NCBI GenBank assembly: GCA_025934375.1
Contig: JAICYD010000017.1
Span: 1 to 64,000 of the forward strand
Source of the DNA: Streptosporangiaceae bacterium
Lineage (GTDB): Bacteria; Actinomycetota; Actinomycetes; Streptosporangiales; Streptosporangiaceae
Direction of reading: 5' to 3'
DNA length: 64,000 nt
The notes beneath the pieces were generated by a model. That model did not search any database. It saw only the letters and a program-made list of their open reading frames with translations, and was not told the DNA's origin. Both the position numbers and the translations under genes were made by a program. Shown here piece after piece: positions 18,713 through 27,953 of the stretch. How positions within the stretch are numbered: the stretch's first letter is position 1; every line of letters starts with the position of its first letter.

Positions 18713-19813
18713 ATGTGGATCGCGGAACTTGTGATAGCGGCGGTAATAGCCCTGGTCGTCGTGCTGACGGTGATGCGGTCAGTCCGCATCGTGCCGCAGG
18801 CCCGCGCGCGCAACGTGGAGCGCTTCGGCCGGTACCGCAAGACGCTGGAGCCGGGGATGAACTTCATCATCCCGTTCGTCGACCAGGTCAAGCCCCTCAT
18901 TGACCTGCGCGAGCAGGTGGTGTCGTTCACTGGCCAGCCGGTTATCACCGAGGACAACCTGGTCGTGCAGATTGACACGGTCCTGTTCTTCCAGGTGACC
19001 GACCCGAGGGCGGCGGACTACGAGATCGTCAACTACATCCAGGCGATCGAGCAAATCACCGCGACCATGCTGCGGTCGGTGATCGGCTCGATGGACCTAG
19101 AGCAGACGCTCACCTCGCGGGACAAGATCAACACATTGCTGCGCGGTGTCCTGGACGACGCCTCCGGCAAGTGGGGGATCCGGGTCACGCGGGTGGAGAT
19201 CAAGGCCATCGATCCGCCGAAGTCGGTCAAGGACGCGATGGAGAAGCAGATGCGGGCCGAGCGGGAGAAGCGGGCCACCATCTTGAACGCCGAGGGCGTC
19301 CGGCAGGCGTCGATCCTCACCGCCGAGGGTGAGAAGCAGTCGGCGATCCTGCGCGCCGAAGGCGATAAGCAGAGCGCGATCCTGCGGGCGGAGGGGCAGG
19401 CGGAGGCAATCGCGCACGTCTTCCAGGCGGTCCACGAGAACGACCCGGACCCCAAGCTGCTCGCCTACCAGTACCTGCAGACATTGCCCCAGCTGGCGGC
19501 GGGCGCCGGGAACACGTTCTGGGTCATCCCCAGCGAGATGACAAGCGCGCTCAAGGCCGTGACCTCAGCGTTCGGCGGGGGCTCAGCCGACGCCGCGCCG
19601 CAGGCCGACACGGCCGCCAGTCCCGCGGCGGCGTCCCCTCCGGCGCTCGCCGATCAGGCCGCACCTTCCACCGCCGCCCTCTCGTCGCAGCGGCCACAGC
19701 AAAGCCTTCCCGCCTCGCCGGCCGTTTCGGCTACTCCCGGCCTGCCGGCCCCGGCTGTCGCGCGAGCCCAGAACGGTGAAGCGCGTTCCGGGCAAGACGC
19801 CGACCCGCACTGA
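18713..19813 (+). CDS. SPFH/band 7 stomatin-like protein (QmcA type)
   Basis: A 366-residue protein has an N-terminal membrane helix (IAELVIAAVIALVVVLTVM), a band 7 domain (VPQARARNVERFGRYRKTLEPGMNFIIPFVD at about 30-60 to residue 190) and a long coiled coil with alternating A-E-G-E-K-Q blocks (repeats of ILRAEGDKQSA at about 195-235). The last 70 residues are Ala/Pro-rich and unlike other family members. Such proteins form large membrane-bound cages or rafts. It is co-transcribed with the nfeD gene six bases upstream. Membership is clear; the local role is inferred. Confidence 0.93.
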   Translation: MWIAELVIAAVIALVVVLTVMRSVRIVPQARARNVERFGRYRKTLEPGMNFIIPFVDQVKPLIDLREQVVSFTGQPVITEDNLVVQIDTVLFFQVTDPRAADYEIVNYIQAIEQITATMLRSVIGSMDLEQTLTSRDKINTLLRGVLDDASGKWGIRVTRVEIKAIDPPKSVKDAMEKQMRAEREKRATILNAEGVRQASILTAEGEKQSAILRAEGDKQSAILRAEGQAEAIAHVFQAVHENDPDPKLLAYQYLQTLPQLAAGAGNTFWVIPSEMTSALKAVTSAFGGGSADAAPQADTAASPAAASPPALADQAAPSTAALSSQRPQQSLPASPAVSATPGLPAPAVARAQNGEARSGQDADPH

Positions 19814-19841
19814 GGAACGCGCGCCGGCCTCCGGAGTCGCT

Positions 19842-20762
19842 CTAGCGGAGCAGGATCAAGATCGTGCCGACGATGCACATGATCGCCGCGACGAGCGCCG
19901 CGATGCCCGCCCCGTAGGGGAGGGCAGCCCGGCGGGCCGTGATGCCCCGCCGGGTGGTGGGCCGCGTGACCTGCGGGGACGCCGTCGGCGCCGGTCCACC
20001 GCCAGGGCTGGCGGTGAGCTCGCTGACCACCGGGTCCGCTGGCTCCGCAGCCGCCCCGAAGGCCGCGGCGACCTCAGAGGCTGCGGGGACCTCAGAGGCT
20101 GCGGGGTCCTCAGAGGCCGCGGGGACCTCAGAGGCTACGGGGACCTCAGAGGCTGCGGCGACCTCAGAAGCACCGGAAGCGGCAGTCCCGGCGGCGGCCG
20201 GGGTAGCCGCTCCCGGCGCGGCAAGCCCCTGGACGGTGGCGGCCGGTCGTGACGACGGCGATCTCGCCGGGGACTGCTGGGCCGGGATCGTTGCCTCCGG
20301 CGCCTCGGACGCGGCCCGGGTGATCGCGGCCAGGATCCGCCGCTGATCCTCGGGATCGACGGCGGGGGAGTTGTACGCCGCCTGTGCGCCCGCTTCGGCT
20401 AGGGACGAGCATCCCGCGGGCCGGGCCGGCAGGTGCAGCGACGTCGCGGGCGAGCCAGTGACCGACCGCCAGCGCTCCTCCCATTCCGCCAGCCCCGCGC
20501 CGCAACCGCGGACGTAGGCCGACAAGACCGGGAGCTCGGGTAGCCCGGGGCCGATCTCGGCGGCCACGATGACATCGTGCGGGTAGTGGGCGCGAGCCGC
20601 TAGCTCCGCGGACTCCAGGCCCGCCTCGCTACGCAGCTGGCGCAACTCCCGCAGGAACCGCGTGGCGTCATCCGCCATGAAGTAAGCGCGTTTCCCGTCA
20701 CTAGGCTGCGACTTACCGCTGGCCTGCGCCGTGCCATCGACCTCTGCCCCGCGGGGTTCCAC
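19842..20762 (-). CDS. XRE-like HTH protein with repeat linker and C-terminal membrane anchor
   Basis: This 306-residue protein has three parts. An N-terminal helical domain (FLRELRQLRSEAGLESAELAAR ... PELPVLSAYVRGCGAGLAEWEERW) is related to the C-terminal domain of the 15351-17996 protein. A middle linker, rich in Ala/Ser/Glu/Pro, holds a six-residue repeat (ASEVPA, DNA repeat at 20065-20172). One C-terminal helix (GIAALVAAIMCIVGTILILL) would anchor it in the membrane. It converges on the SPFH gene with a 28-base gap. The layout resembles RodZ-type membrane-anchored HTH proteins in general plan but not in sequence. The GTG at 20762 has AAGGGG upstream; an ATG at 20678 is the alternative. Confidence 0.72.
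   Translation of the reverse strand: MEPRGAEVDGTAQASGKSQPSDGKRAYFMADDATRFLRELRQLRSEAGLESAELAARAHYPHDVIVAAEIGPGLPELPVLSAYVRGCGAGLAEWEERWRSVTGSPATSLHLPARPAGCSSLAEAGAQAAYNSPAVDPEDQRRILAAITRAASEAPEATIPAQQSPARSPSSRPAATVQGLAAPGAATPAAAGTAASGASEVAAASEVPVASEVPAASEDPAASEVPAASEVAAAFGAAAEPADPVVSELTASPGGGPAPTASPQVTRPTTRRGITARRAALPYGAGIAALVAAIMCIVGTILILLR
20065..20172. repeat. Six 18-bp tandem repeats inside the HTH/membrane-anchor gene
   Basis: Six units of 18 bases follow the pattern GCGGGGACCTCAGAGGCT with one to three changes each. They encode ASEVPA-like hexapeptides in the linker of the gene on the minus strand. Copy number should vary between strains because the unit is a multiple of three. Confidence 0.9.
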
Positions 20763-21013
20763 CCGTATGGCCCCTTCCCCTCAAGAATCCACCCGGCTCG
20801 CTGGACCCGCTGGATAGGCGCGGCTCTCGCCGTTCCCTTCCAGCCAGGGATCAATTCGCAGGTTACCGTGTCCGGCTCGTTGCTACGGCAATCTCTGCAC
20901 TTTCGGATGCACGTGCCGCCGCACGCGTGCCTCCTGTGAAGGAATGTGGCGAGAGAGGCGGCCTGCCCGGGCGGCGGCAGCGGTCATCAATGCGGTTTTC
21001 ATCCATGCGGTGC
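20763..21013. other. Gap between HTH/anchor gene and menA
   Basis: This 251-base stretch lies upstream of the minus-strand HTH gene and after the menA stop codon. I see no gene, and no clear terminator or operator. It should hold the promoter of the HTH gene. Confidence 0.4.
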
Positions 21014-21892
21014 TCACCCATGGAGCGCCAGGCCGATCGTGAATGCCAGGCCGAACGCCAATTGCAGGCGCCCGGTCTGCCCCAGCGTCGCGATCAGCGC
21101 CGGGCCGGCCGCGCCGCCGCGCACCGCCCTGGCCGGCGCGAGTGCCAGTGGCAGCGCCGCCAGCCTGAGCAGCGCGAACGGCCGGGCTGGCGCGATGGCC
21201 AGCGCCACCGCGAACGGCAGCACCAAGAACGCCAGGTACACCACGCGGCTGCGGGCGTCGCCGATGCGCACCGCCAGCGTGCGCTTGCCCACGTCGGCGT
21301 CGGACCCGATGTCGCGCAGGTTGTTGACCATCAGCAGCGCGCACGACAGCAGGCCCGCGGGAATAGCCGCGAGTAGCCCCAGCCAGCTCAGCGACCCCAT
21401 CTGAACGTATGCCGTGCCGGCCACGGCAGCCACGCCGAAGAACACGAATACCGAGATCTCGCCGAATCCCCCGTACCCGTACGGGTGCTTGCCCCCGGTG
21501 TAGAACCAGGCAGCGAGCACGCACGCGGCGCCCCCCGCGGCCAGCCACCAGGAGGTGACGGCGGCGAGCACCAGCCCGGCCGCGCAGGCGAGACCGAAGC
21601 AGCCGAAAGCGGCCAGCTTCACCTGCCTCGGGGGCGCCAGCCCCCAGCCGACCAGCCGTACCGGGCCGACCCGCTTGCCAACGGCGTCGGTGCCGCGAAC
21701 GCCGTCGCTATAGTCGTTGGCGAAGTTCACCCCGACCTGTAGCGCCAGCGCCACCAACAGCGCCAGGGCGGCCCGCCAGGGCGAGAACTTGCCATAGCCG
21801 ATCGCGACACCCGTGCCGATCATGACCGGGACGACGGCAGCTGGAAGGGTCCGCGGCCGGGTTCCCGCCAGCCACTCACGCGCATTCGCCAC
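21014..21892 (-). CDS. menA: 1,4-dihydroxy-2-naphthoate polyprenyltransferase
   Basis: This UbiA-superfamily membrane enzyme attaches the isoprenoid tail to dihydroxynaphthoate in menaquinone synthesis. The first Asp-rich motif is NFANDYSDGVRG near residue 57 and the second is NNLRDIGSDADVGKRTLAVRIG near residue 190; the N-terminal WLAGTRPRTLPAAVVPV is typical of MenA. About eight membrane helices are present and the length (292) is normal. A TAGGAT box lies six bases before the GTG, which suggests a leaderless transcript. No other men gene is in the window. Confidence 0.95.
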   Translation of the reverse strand: MANAREWLAGTRPRTLPAAVVPVMIGTGVAIGYGKFSPWRAALALLVALALQVGVNFANDYSDGVRGTDAVGKRVGPVRLVGWGLAPPRQVKLAAFGCFGLACAAGLVLAAVTSWWLAAGGAACVLAAWFYTGGKHPYGYGGFGEISVFVFFGVAAVAGTAYVQMGSLSWLGLLAAIPAGLLSCALLMVNNLRDIGSDADVGKRTLAVRIGDARSRVVYLAFLVLPFAVALAIAPARPFALLRLAALPLALAPARAVRGGAAGPALIATLGQTGRLQLAFGLAFTIGLALHG

Positions 21893-21930
21893 CCGGAAAT
21901 CCTACGCGGCGCCCAGAGGGTGCTCCGAGG

Positions 21931-22025
21931 CAGGCCCAGGGGGCCCGCGGTGTGTGCGGGTTCCCCTGGGGAGGGGGTTAAAGGGGGTCTCCCCCTTGCC
22001 GGGGGCCGACAGGGGGCTAGGCCCC
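21931..22025. repeat. Dispersed GC-rich repeat, copy 1 (type C)
   Basis: This copy matches 42478-42592: both hold CCCAGGGG, then TGTGCGGGTTCCCCTGGG, a block of G and C runs able to form several hairpins, and a CGACAGGGGG segment. This copy spans the 3' end of the GNAT gene and supplies its stop codon. Confidence 0.75.
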
Positions 22026-22631
22026 CGCGGCCAGCAGAGTATGGAGGCGGACTACGGGCACCTGGACGCCCATGTCCAGGTTCATCTGGCTGCCATCGGG
22101 TGCCCAGCCGGCCGCCGTGAGGAAGGCCATCCGCCCGGTGTCGCCCGCGAGCACCCACGTGGAGACCGTCTGGAAGCCGTCCTCGGCCAGCGTGTCGGCG
22201 GCGGAGTGCAACAGTCGCTCCGCGTGCCCGTCATCAGCCCCGGGCTGGACGTGCAGCTCGTAGAGCTCCCCGTCGGTCCCTGGCCAGCGGTCCTCATCGG
22301 TGGCCGGGCCGACCGAGGCGAAGCCGGCTGGCTCGCTAATGGCCCCGGCGACATACGCCACCAGCACCTTGTGACGGCTCGTGGGAGGGCTGCCGATGGC
22401 CTGCGCCCAGCGCTCGCCAAACCCCGCCACCGAGGCGTCATCCGACAGCGCCTCTACCACTTCCTCGGGAATCATCTCGCCGATGGTTGCCCGCCAGCTC
22501 GCCACCTGGATGCGAGCCAGCCTGGCGGCGTCGGCCGACCGCGCGGCCCGCACGAAGCCGGCCGCCCCCGGCCCCGCGCCGCCGCCCGGAGCGCTTCCTG
22601 AAGTGCCCATGCCCCCTGGCACGCTCGTCAC
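22017..22631 (-). CDS. GNAT-family N-acetyltransferase
   Basis: A 204-residue protein has a Gly/Ala-rich N-terminal stretch (1-25) and a GNAT fold: [30 protein letters not shown] is the classical N-terminal strand-helix, then [18 protein letters not shown] and [25 protein letters not shown] for the acetyl-CoA pyrophosphate loop, and [11 protein letters not shown] at the end. In the loop the usual Arg/Gln-x-x-Gly-x-Gly/Ala reads less canonically (GADDGHA), so cofactor binding may be weaker. It overlaps the ilvD stop by four bases, so it is translated with ilvD. The substrate is unknown. A dispersed repeat overlaps its 3' end. Confidence 0.8.
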   Translation of the reverse strand: MTSVPGGMGTSGSAPGGGAGPGAAGFVRAARSADAARLARIQVASWRATIGEMIPEEVVEALSDDASVAGFGERWAQAIGSPPTSRHKVLVAYVAGAISEPAGFASVGPATDEDRWPGTDGELYELHVQPGADDGHAERLLHSAADTLAEDGFQTVSTWVLAGDTGRMAFLTAAGWAPDGSQMNLDMGVQVPVVRLHTLLAAGA

Positions 22632-24484
22632 CGGCCGTTCGCCAGCAGCGACACGTCCCGCGCCGCGCCCGTCGAAGCGGACGTCGCCATCGCGGCGTAC
22701 ACCTGCAGCGCGGGGCTGACCAGACGCTCGCGATCGGCTGGCCGGTAGGATCCTAGCGCCGCCAGCAGCGCCTCGCGCCGCGAGGCCAGCTCCGCCTCCG
22801 GCACGTCGAGCCGCAACTCCCGCCGCGGGATGTCGATCACGACCGCGTCACCATCAGCGGCCAGGGCGATGACCCCACCGCCGGCCGCCTCGGGAGAGAC
22901 GTGCCCGATGGACAACCCCGAGGTCCCGCCGGAGAACCTCCCGTCGGTGACCAGCGCGCACGCCTTGCCCAGGCCCTTGCCCTTCAGGAACGACGTCGGG
23001 TAGAGCATCTCCTGCATGCCGGGCCCGCCGCGCGGCCCCTCGTACCGGATTACGACCACGTCCCCGGCGACCACCGCGCCGTTGAGGATGCCATCGACGG
23101 CCGTCTCCTGGGACTCGAATACTTTCGCCGGCCCGGTGAACCGAAGCGCCTCCGCGGGCACTCCCGCCGTCTTCACGACCGCGCCCTCCGGGGCGAGGTT
23201 GCCGAACAGCACCGCCAGCCCGCCATCGGCGGAGTACGCGTGGGCGACGTCCCGGATGCACCCGGACGCCGCGTCAAGGTCCGGGGAATCCCAGCGGGCC
23301 GACTGCGAGTACGCCTTCACCGTCCGGACGCCGCCGGGGGCCGCGTGGTACAGCTCCACCGCCTCATCAGAGGCCGCGCCCGACCGCAGGTCCCACTCGG
23401 CCAGCGGCATCCCGTGCACCGAGTGGACCGTCCGGTTGAGTAGCCCGCTCCGGTCCAGCTCGCCGAGGATCGTGTGGATGCCGCCGGCCCGGTGCACGTC
23501 CTCGACGTGGTACGTCTGGCTGTTGGGGGCGACCTTGCACAGGCACGGCACCCGCCGCGACAGCTCGTCGATCTCCTTCAGGCCGAAGTCCACGCCGCCC
23601 TCATGCGCGGCGGCCAGCAGGTGCAAGATCGTGTTGGTCGATCCGCCCATGGCGATGTCCAGCGCCATCGCGTTCTCGAAAGCGTCCCGCGAGGCCACCG
23701 CGCGGGGGAGCACCGAGGCGTCATCCTCCTCGTAGTAACGCCTGGTGATCTCCGCGATGAGCGCGCCGGCCTGCTCGAACAGCCGCCGCCGGGCCGTGTG
23801 CGTCGCCAGCGTCGTCCCGTTGCCCGGCAGCGCCAGCCCGATCGCCTCGGTGAGGCAGTTCATGGAGTTGGCGGTGAACATGCCCGAGCACGACCCGCAG
23901 GTCGGGCAGGCCGCTTCCTCCAGCGCGTCCAGGTCGGCGTCGGACACCGACGGGTCGGCCGAGGCGACCATGGTGTCGATCAGGTCGAGCTTGCGGCCGC
24001 TGAATGCCCCGGAGACGCTCGCGAGCGCCTTGCCGGCCTCCATCGGCCCGCCGGAAACGAACACCGTCGGGATGTTCAGCCGCATCGCGGCGATGAGCAT
24101 GCCCGGCGTGATCTTGTCGCAGTTGGAGATGCAGATCAGCGCGTCCGCGCAGTGCGCGTTGACCATGTACTCGACCGAGTCGGCGATCAGCTCGCGGCTG
24201 GGCAGCGAGTACAGCATGCCGCCGTGCCCCATCGCGATGCCGTCGTCGACCGCGATCGTGTTGAACTCGCGGGGTACCGCCCCGGCCGCCCGGATCGCGT
24301 CCGCGACCACGGTGCCTACTTCCCGCAGGTGCACGTGGCCGGGCACGAACTCGGTGAAGCTGTTGGCGACCGCTATGATCGGCTTGCCGATCTCCGCGGA
24401 CGTGACGCCGGTCGCGCGCAGCAGCGCGCGCGCCCCCACCATGTTCCTGCCGTGCGTGACCGTACGAGACCTTAGGGCTGGCAT
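22628..24484 (-). CDS. ilvD: Dihydroxy-acid dehydratase
   Basis: This enzyme dehydrates 2,3-dihydroxy-3-methyl acids in isoleucine and valine synthesis. It is a normal-length IlvD (618 residues) with the iron-sulfur cysteines in [13 protein letters not shown] and [19 protein letters not shown], and the conserved [29 protein letters not shown] and [21 protein letters not shown] blocks. The ATG at 24484 has GAGGAG eight bases upstream. The leader holds a small AGGCA/TGCCT hairpin just before the ribosome site; no leucine- or valine-rich leader peptide is seen, so attenuation is not supported. The GNAT gene is translationally coupled downstream. Confidence 0.97.
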   Translation of the reverse strand: MPALRSRTVTHGRNMVGARALLRATGVTSAEIGKPIIAVANSFTEFVPGHVHLREVGTVVADAIRAAGAVPREFNTIAVDDGIAMGHGGMLYSLPSRELIADSVEYMVNAHCADALICISNCDKITPGMLIAAMRLNIPTVFVSGGPMEAGKALASVSGAFSGRKLDLIDTMVASADPSVSDADLDALEEAACPTCGSCSGMFTANSMNCLTEAIGLALPGNGTTLATHTARRRLFEQAGALIAEITRRYYEEDDASVLPRAVASRDAFENAMALDIAMGGSTNTILHLLAAAHEGGVDFGLKEIDELSRRVPCLCKVAPNSQTYHVEDVHRAGGIHTILGELDRSGLLNRTVHSVHGMPLAEWDLRSGAASDEAVELYHAAPGGVRTVKAYSQSARWDSPDLDAASGCIRDVAHAYSADGGLAVLFGNLAPEGAVVKTAGVPAEALRFTGPAKVFESQETAVDGILNGAVVAGDVVVIRYEGPRGGPGMQEMLYPTSFLKGKGLGKACALVTDGRFSGGTSGLSIGHVSPEAAGGGVIALAADGDAVVIDIPRRELRLDVPEAELASRREALLAALGSYRPADRERLVSPALQVYAAMATSASTGAARDVSLLANGR

Positions 24485-24564
24485 TGTTCTGGCTCCTCGG
24501 AAAGGCACTGTGCCTGAGAAAGACCAGCCTATACCTGCGTCACGCCCTAAGGTCCCGGTGGCGA

Positions 24565-26019
24565 TTACCCTACGGAGGCGGCCTCCTGGCTAGCGCCGGC
24601 CACCGGCAGGACCGCCTCGGCGGCCTCGAAGTACCGCGCGATCTCATCTCGCGACAGCTTGCGGACCTCGCGGACCTTGGACCGCTTCTTGAGGTACTGC
24701 TTGAGCCGGTCGCCGTTGAACACGTCGACCTCGCGGATGACGGCGATATCCCACGGGATGTGCGGGCCGTAGACCGCCAGCGCCGGCCGCACCACGACCT
24801 CCTTGCCGAGCCGGGCCGACAGCAGCTCGCCGGCCTTCCTCGCCTCCCAGCGGGCATGCTCAAGCCGCGGCTTCTTGCTCTCCGGCCCGAGCCACAGCTG
24901 CTTGCCGTTGCGGGTCCGGATGGGCAGCTTCTTGTTCCACTTCTCGGAGTCGATCGCGTAGACGCCCGTTGGGCCGACCACGAGATGGTCGATCATCTCC
25001 TCGCTGTCTGGAATGGGCCGCGCGTGCAGCGCCAGGTACCCCGCGCGCTGCATCCGCGCCAGCTTGCGCTGGGTGATCCGCTGCGCCTTGTCCAGCTTGG
25101 TCCCCGGCGCGATCGCGGCCATGGACCGGGACCGCCAGATCGCGTGGGCGATCCCAGCGATGATCGCGAGCGTCAGCCCGACGATCCAGTTCCCGATGAT
25201 CCCGAACGCGATCCCGACGATGATCATGATCACGACGCGCTCTCGCCAGAACTTCATCCGCGCGTCGGTGGCGAGCCCCAGCACCCGCTGCCGTCCCGGC
25301 TGGCCTCCGTCAGCCGGCACCGCCCGGGCCCCCTCGCCTGGTATTGGCCCCGACGGGCGCGTGGTCTCTGCCGCGCTCTCCCCCTCCACCGGGCGCGGGG
25401 CAGACGCGATCCGCGGGTTGAGCTGCGGCCGCGCGGGAGGGGCAGGCGCCGGTGACTCGTCCTCGTCGCTGTCGCCCTCATCGTCGAGGCCGGCACTGTT
25501 GAAGGCGACACTCTGGCGGGCGGCGTCGCTGTCTGGGGCGCTGTCGCCTAGGGCTGCGCTGTCGTCGAGGGATGCGCTGTCGTCGAGGGATGCGCCGTCG
25601 TCCAGGGATGCGCCGTCGAGCAGTTCGTCGATCCCGGCGGGCAGCGGGTCGAGTACTGCGGTCGTCTCGTGGTGCCCAGCGTGGTCGGCCGCGCTGGCCG
25701 TGCCCGGCTCAGCGGCGGCGTGCCCGGTCGTCTCGGTGGATTCGGGCGCCTCAGGGTAGCTGACTACCCGCTTGAGGGCTGCCTCTTGGTGGTGTGCGGT
25801 GCCCGCCGGGATCTCGGGGTTCTCGTAGGAGAGCCCGGCGGTGTCGCTGTACATCGGCTGCTCGCCACCTGTTTCTGTGATCTGGGGGGAGGGCTGTGGC
25901 TCGCTGCTCGCAACCGCCCGGCGCGCGCCGCTGATGCCCACGTTGTGCCCGGTGCCCGGGGCAGGATCAGCGTCTGGTGACGCTGATGACCTGGTAAACT
26001 TATTGCGGCGCCAAGCCAT
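24565..26019 (-). CDS. NERD-domain membrane protein with long acidic N-terminus
   Basis: A 484-residue protein. Residues 1-250 are polar, acidic and repetitive, with SLDDSA-type hexapeptides near 137-160 (DNA repeat at 25543-25614). Two hydrophobic helices follow at about 261-297. The C-terminal part (about 325-430) is a NERD domain: [20 protein letters not shown] with the acidic PD-(D/E)XK-like residues, then [22 protein letters not shown] domains are predicted nucleases, mostly uncharacterised. The ATG at 26019 follows GGTGAGAAGG; an upstream ATG at 26097 is possible. It is divergent from the multi-spanning membrane gene at 26316. Confidence 0.8.
   Translation of the reverse strand: MAWRRNKFTRSSASPDADPAPGTGHNVGISGARRAVASSEPQPSPQITETGGEQPMYSDTAGLSYENPEIPAGTAHHQEAALKRVVSYPEAPESTETTGHAAAEPGTASAADHAGHHETTAVLDPLPAGIDELLDGASLDDGASLDDSASLDDSAALGDSAPDSDAARQSVAFNSAGLDDEGDSDEDESPAPAPPARPQLNPRIASAPRPVEGESAAETTRPSGPIPGEGARAVPADGGQPGRQRVLGLATDARMKFWRERVVIMIIVGIAFGIIGNWIVGLTLAIIAGIAHAIWRSRSMAAIAPGTKLDKAQRITQRKLARMQRAGYLALHARPIPDSEEMIDHLVVGPTGVYAIDSEKWNKKLPIRTRNGKQLWLGPESKKPRLEHARWEARKAGELLSARLGKEVVVRPALAVYGPHIPWDIAVIREVDVFNGDRLKQYLKKRSKVREVRKLSRDEIARYFEAAEAVLPVAGASQEAASVG
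25543..25614. repeat. Four 18-bp tandem repeats in the NERD gene
   Basis: Four units follow GTCGTCGAGGGATGCGCT, the first one diverged. They encode [12 protein letters not shown] hexapeptides in the acidic N-terminal region on the minus strand. Confidence 0.85.
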
Positions 26020-26225
26020 CCTTCTCACCGCCTCAGCGTACCGATTTGGCGGAGTGCCTCGCAGCGCTCCGTAGTCAATTTGCCCTGTCCGGTGCATCTT
26101 TAAAGCTGGACATCTGACGTAAATACCCTTGCTGGCCGCAAGATTTGCTCCTGATGGCTTAATTGCCGCCTGTTATATAGATCGCGATAGAAACGCCCTT
26201 CCGTTTGCAACTGTCCATGCATCTT

Positions 26226-26244
26226 GCGCGCGGATTACGCGCGC
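26226..26244. promoter_or_regulatory. Inverted repeat in the divergent NERD/membrane-protein promoter region
   Basis: GCGCGCG, a GATTA centre, then CGCGCGC. It lies in the 296-base divergent region between the NERD gene and the membrane gene at 26316, about 80 bases before the latter. It could be an operator or a hairpin; nothing else was found there apart from AT-rich promoter-like sequence around 26150-26190. Confidence 0.35.
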
Positions 26245-26315
26245 GAAGTGGCGCCGGACAGCAGCGGAGCCCCCGCCCGCCACCTGTGGTTTTCATGCCA
26301 ACTATCCTGGCGAGC

Positions 26316-27953
26316 ATGCGGTTCGGGGAGTCACCGGAACGCGTGCCCGGCATGGCGTCGGCCGGGGGCATCCGGATGTCCGTGGCGGCCTGGACCGCGG
26401 CCGGCCTGCTCGTCTACGGGATCTTGCTGCAGGTCTCCTGCGGAGGGCGAATCGACTCCGACGGCGCCAACAGCGCCCTCCAGGCCTGGGACCTCATCCA
26501 TGGCCACGTGCTCCTGCACGGCTGGCTCTTGGGCGACGCGACGTTCTACGCCTTCGAGCTGCCGGTCAACGGCGCGGCCGAGCTGCTGCTCGGGCTGGGA
26601 CCGCAGGCCGCGCATGCCGCGTCGGCGGCGGCCTACCTCATCGTCGTGGCGCTGGCGGTAGTGCTGGCCGTGACGGACAGCCGCGGGGCGGCGCGGGTCG
26701 CGCGCAGTGCGGTGACCGTCACTATCCTTGCCGTGCCGCTGCTCACCATGCTGACGGTGTCGGCGCTCGTTGAGGAGCCAGACCACGCCGGGACCGCCGC
26801 ATTCCTGCTGGCGGCTGCCCTGCTGATAGACCGCTGCCGGGGCCGGTGGTTCACCGCGCCCCTGGTCTGCCTGCTCCTGTGCGCGGGCGAGCTCAGCGAC
26901 GCCACCGTCCTTTACGTGGGCGTCCCGGCGATCGTGCTGGCCTGCCTGTACCGGATGCTCGCGGCGCGTCAGCTGCGCTCCGCCGACGCCGCGGTCGCAG
27001 TGGCGGCCATCGCCTCGGCGCTGCTCGCGCCCGCGATCCGCGCGCTGGAGGTGCACCTGGGTGGCTACCTGATGGTGGCCCCGAATACCGAGATCGCGCC
27101 GCTGTCTCAGTGGCCGGGGCACGTGCCGGCCGTCTGGCTGGTGATCAGGTACCTGTTCGGGGCGGTGCCCCGGCCGGACACCACGCTCGTGATTGGCGGC
27201 GTGCTGGGCATGCTAGGCCTGGCCGCCGCCGTCGCCGGCCTTGCGCGGGTGGCGTGGACCTGGCGGCGGGCGAGCGCGGCCGAGCGGGTGCTCGCGCTCA
27301 TCATCGTCTTTAACATCGGGGCGTTCCTCGCCGGGCGGCCCACGCCGTCTGGCGCGCACGAGATCGCGGTGGTGCTGCCGTGCGCCGCGGTGCTGGCGGC
27401 TCGCCTGGTGCCAGCCGGGATCGGCGGACGGGTGCGCGGGTACGCCGCGCTCGCGGTGACGGTGCTGCTAGCGCTGGTCCCGCTGTCTGCCGCCGCGTCC
27501 CGGCCGAACGCGGGCCCGGCGCTTGGCCCGGCCCCCGGCGATAGCGAATCCGGGCCGACGCGGCCGCTGACCGCCTGGCTGCGGGCACATGACTACACCT
27601 ACGGGCTGTCCTCCTACTGGAGTTCCTCGGTCGTCACGCTTGAATCCGGGGGCGACGTCAACGTCCGGGCCATCACGCTGGTCAGGGACGGGGTCGGCCC
27701 AGGGGCACATTGGCAGGTCCGGGCACCTTCCTGGGAGGCGAACGCCCTATGGTATGACCCCGCGCTTCACGACGCCACGTTCGTGGCCGCCTTCCGGACT
27801 GGCAGGTACCGGGTGGCGACCTACGAGCGGGCATTCGGCAAGCCGGCGGCCATTTACCCGGTAGGGAGCACCTGGCTGGTCATGGACTACAAGGCGAACC
27901 TGCTCACCCGGCTCCTGCCGAGGATGCCAATGGGCAAGGGGCCGAAGAGCTAG
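26316..27953 (+). CDS. Multi-spanning membrane protein, GT-C glycosyltransferase-like (paralogue 1)
   Basis: This is a protein of about 545 residues with roughly ten membrane helices and a C-terminal extracytoplasmic domain. The first loop has the acidic segment GGRIDSDGANSALQAWDLIHGHVLLHGW, where the acidic residues and position match the first external loop of GT-C enzymes that use lipid-linked sugars. The C-terminal part (DYTYGLSSYWSSSVVTLESGG...RYRVATYER) closely follows that of the gene at 32186-33970. Function is inferred from fold and from the neighbouring GT2 and flippase genes. I chose the ATG at 26316 because a TATCCT box lies seven bases upstream. Its stop codon shares a CTAG with that of the opposing methyltransferase gene. 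Confidence 0.65.
   Translation: MRFGESPERVPGMASAGGIRMSVAAWTAAGLLVYGILLQVSCGGRIDSDGANSALQAWDLIHGHVLLHGWLLGDATFYAFELPVNGAAELLLGLGPQAAHAASAAAYLIVVALAVVLAVTDSRGAARVARSAVTVTILAVPLLTMLTVSALVEEPDHAGTAAFLLAAALLIDRCRGRWFTAPLVCLLLCAGELSDATVLYVGVPAIVLACLYRMLAARQLRSADAAVAVAAIASALLAPAIRALEVHLGGYLMVAPNTEIAPLSQWPGHVPAVWLVIRYLFGAVPRPDTTLVIGGVLGMLGLAAAVAGLARVAWTWRRASAAERVLALIIVFNIGAFLAGRPTPSGAHEIAVVLPCAAVLAARLVPAGIGGRVRGYAALAVTVLLALVPLSAAASRPNAGPALGPAPGDSESGPTRPLTAWLRAHDYTYGLSSYWSSSVVTLESGGDVNVRAITLVRDGVGPGAHWQVRAPSWEANALWYDPALHDATFVAAFRTGRYRVATYERAFGKPAAIYPVGSTWLVMDYKANLLTRLLPRMPMGKGPKS

Noticed and set aside
20763..21013. Short frames between the HTH/anchor gene and menA
   Set aside because: All are extensions or shadows of neighbouring genes without start signals.
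24485..24564. Attenuator or T-box before ilvD
   Set aside because: No leader peptide rich in branched-chain codons and no T-box sequence; only a small hairpin close to the ribosome site.
25543..25614. CRISPR array
   Set aside because: Units are direct tandem repeats of 18 bases without spacers, inside a coding frame. The repeats at 20065 and 37508 are the same kind of thing. No cas gene is present in the window.
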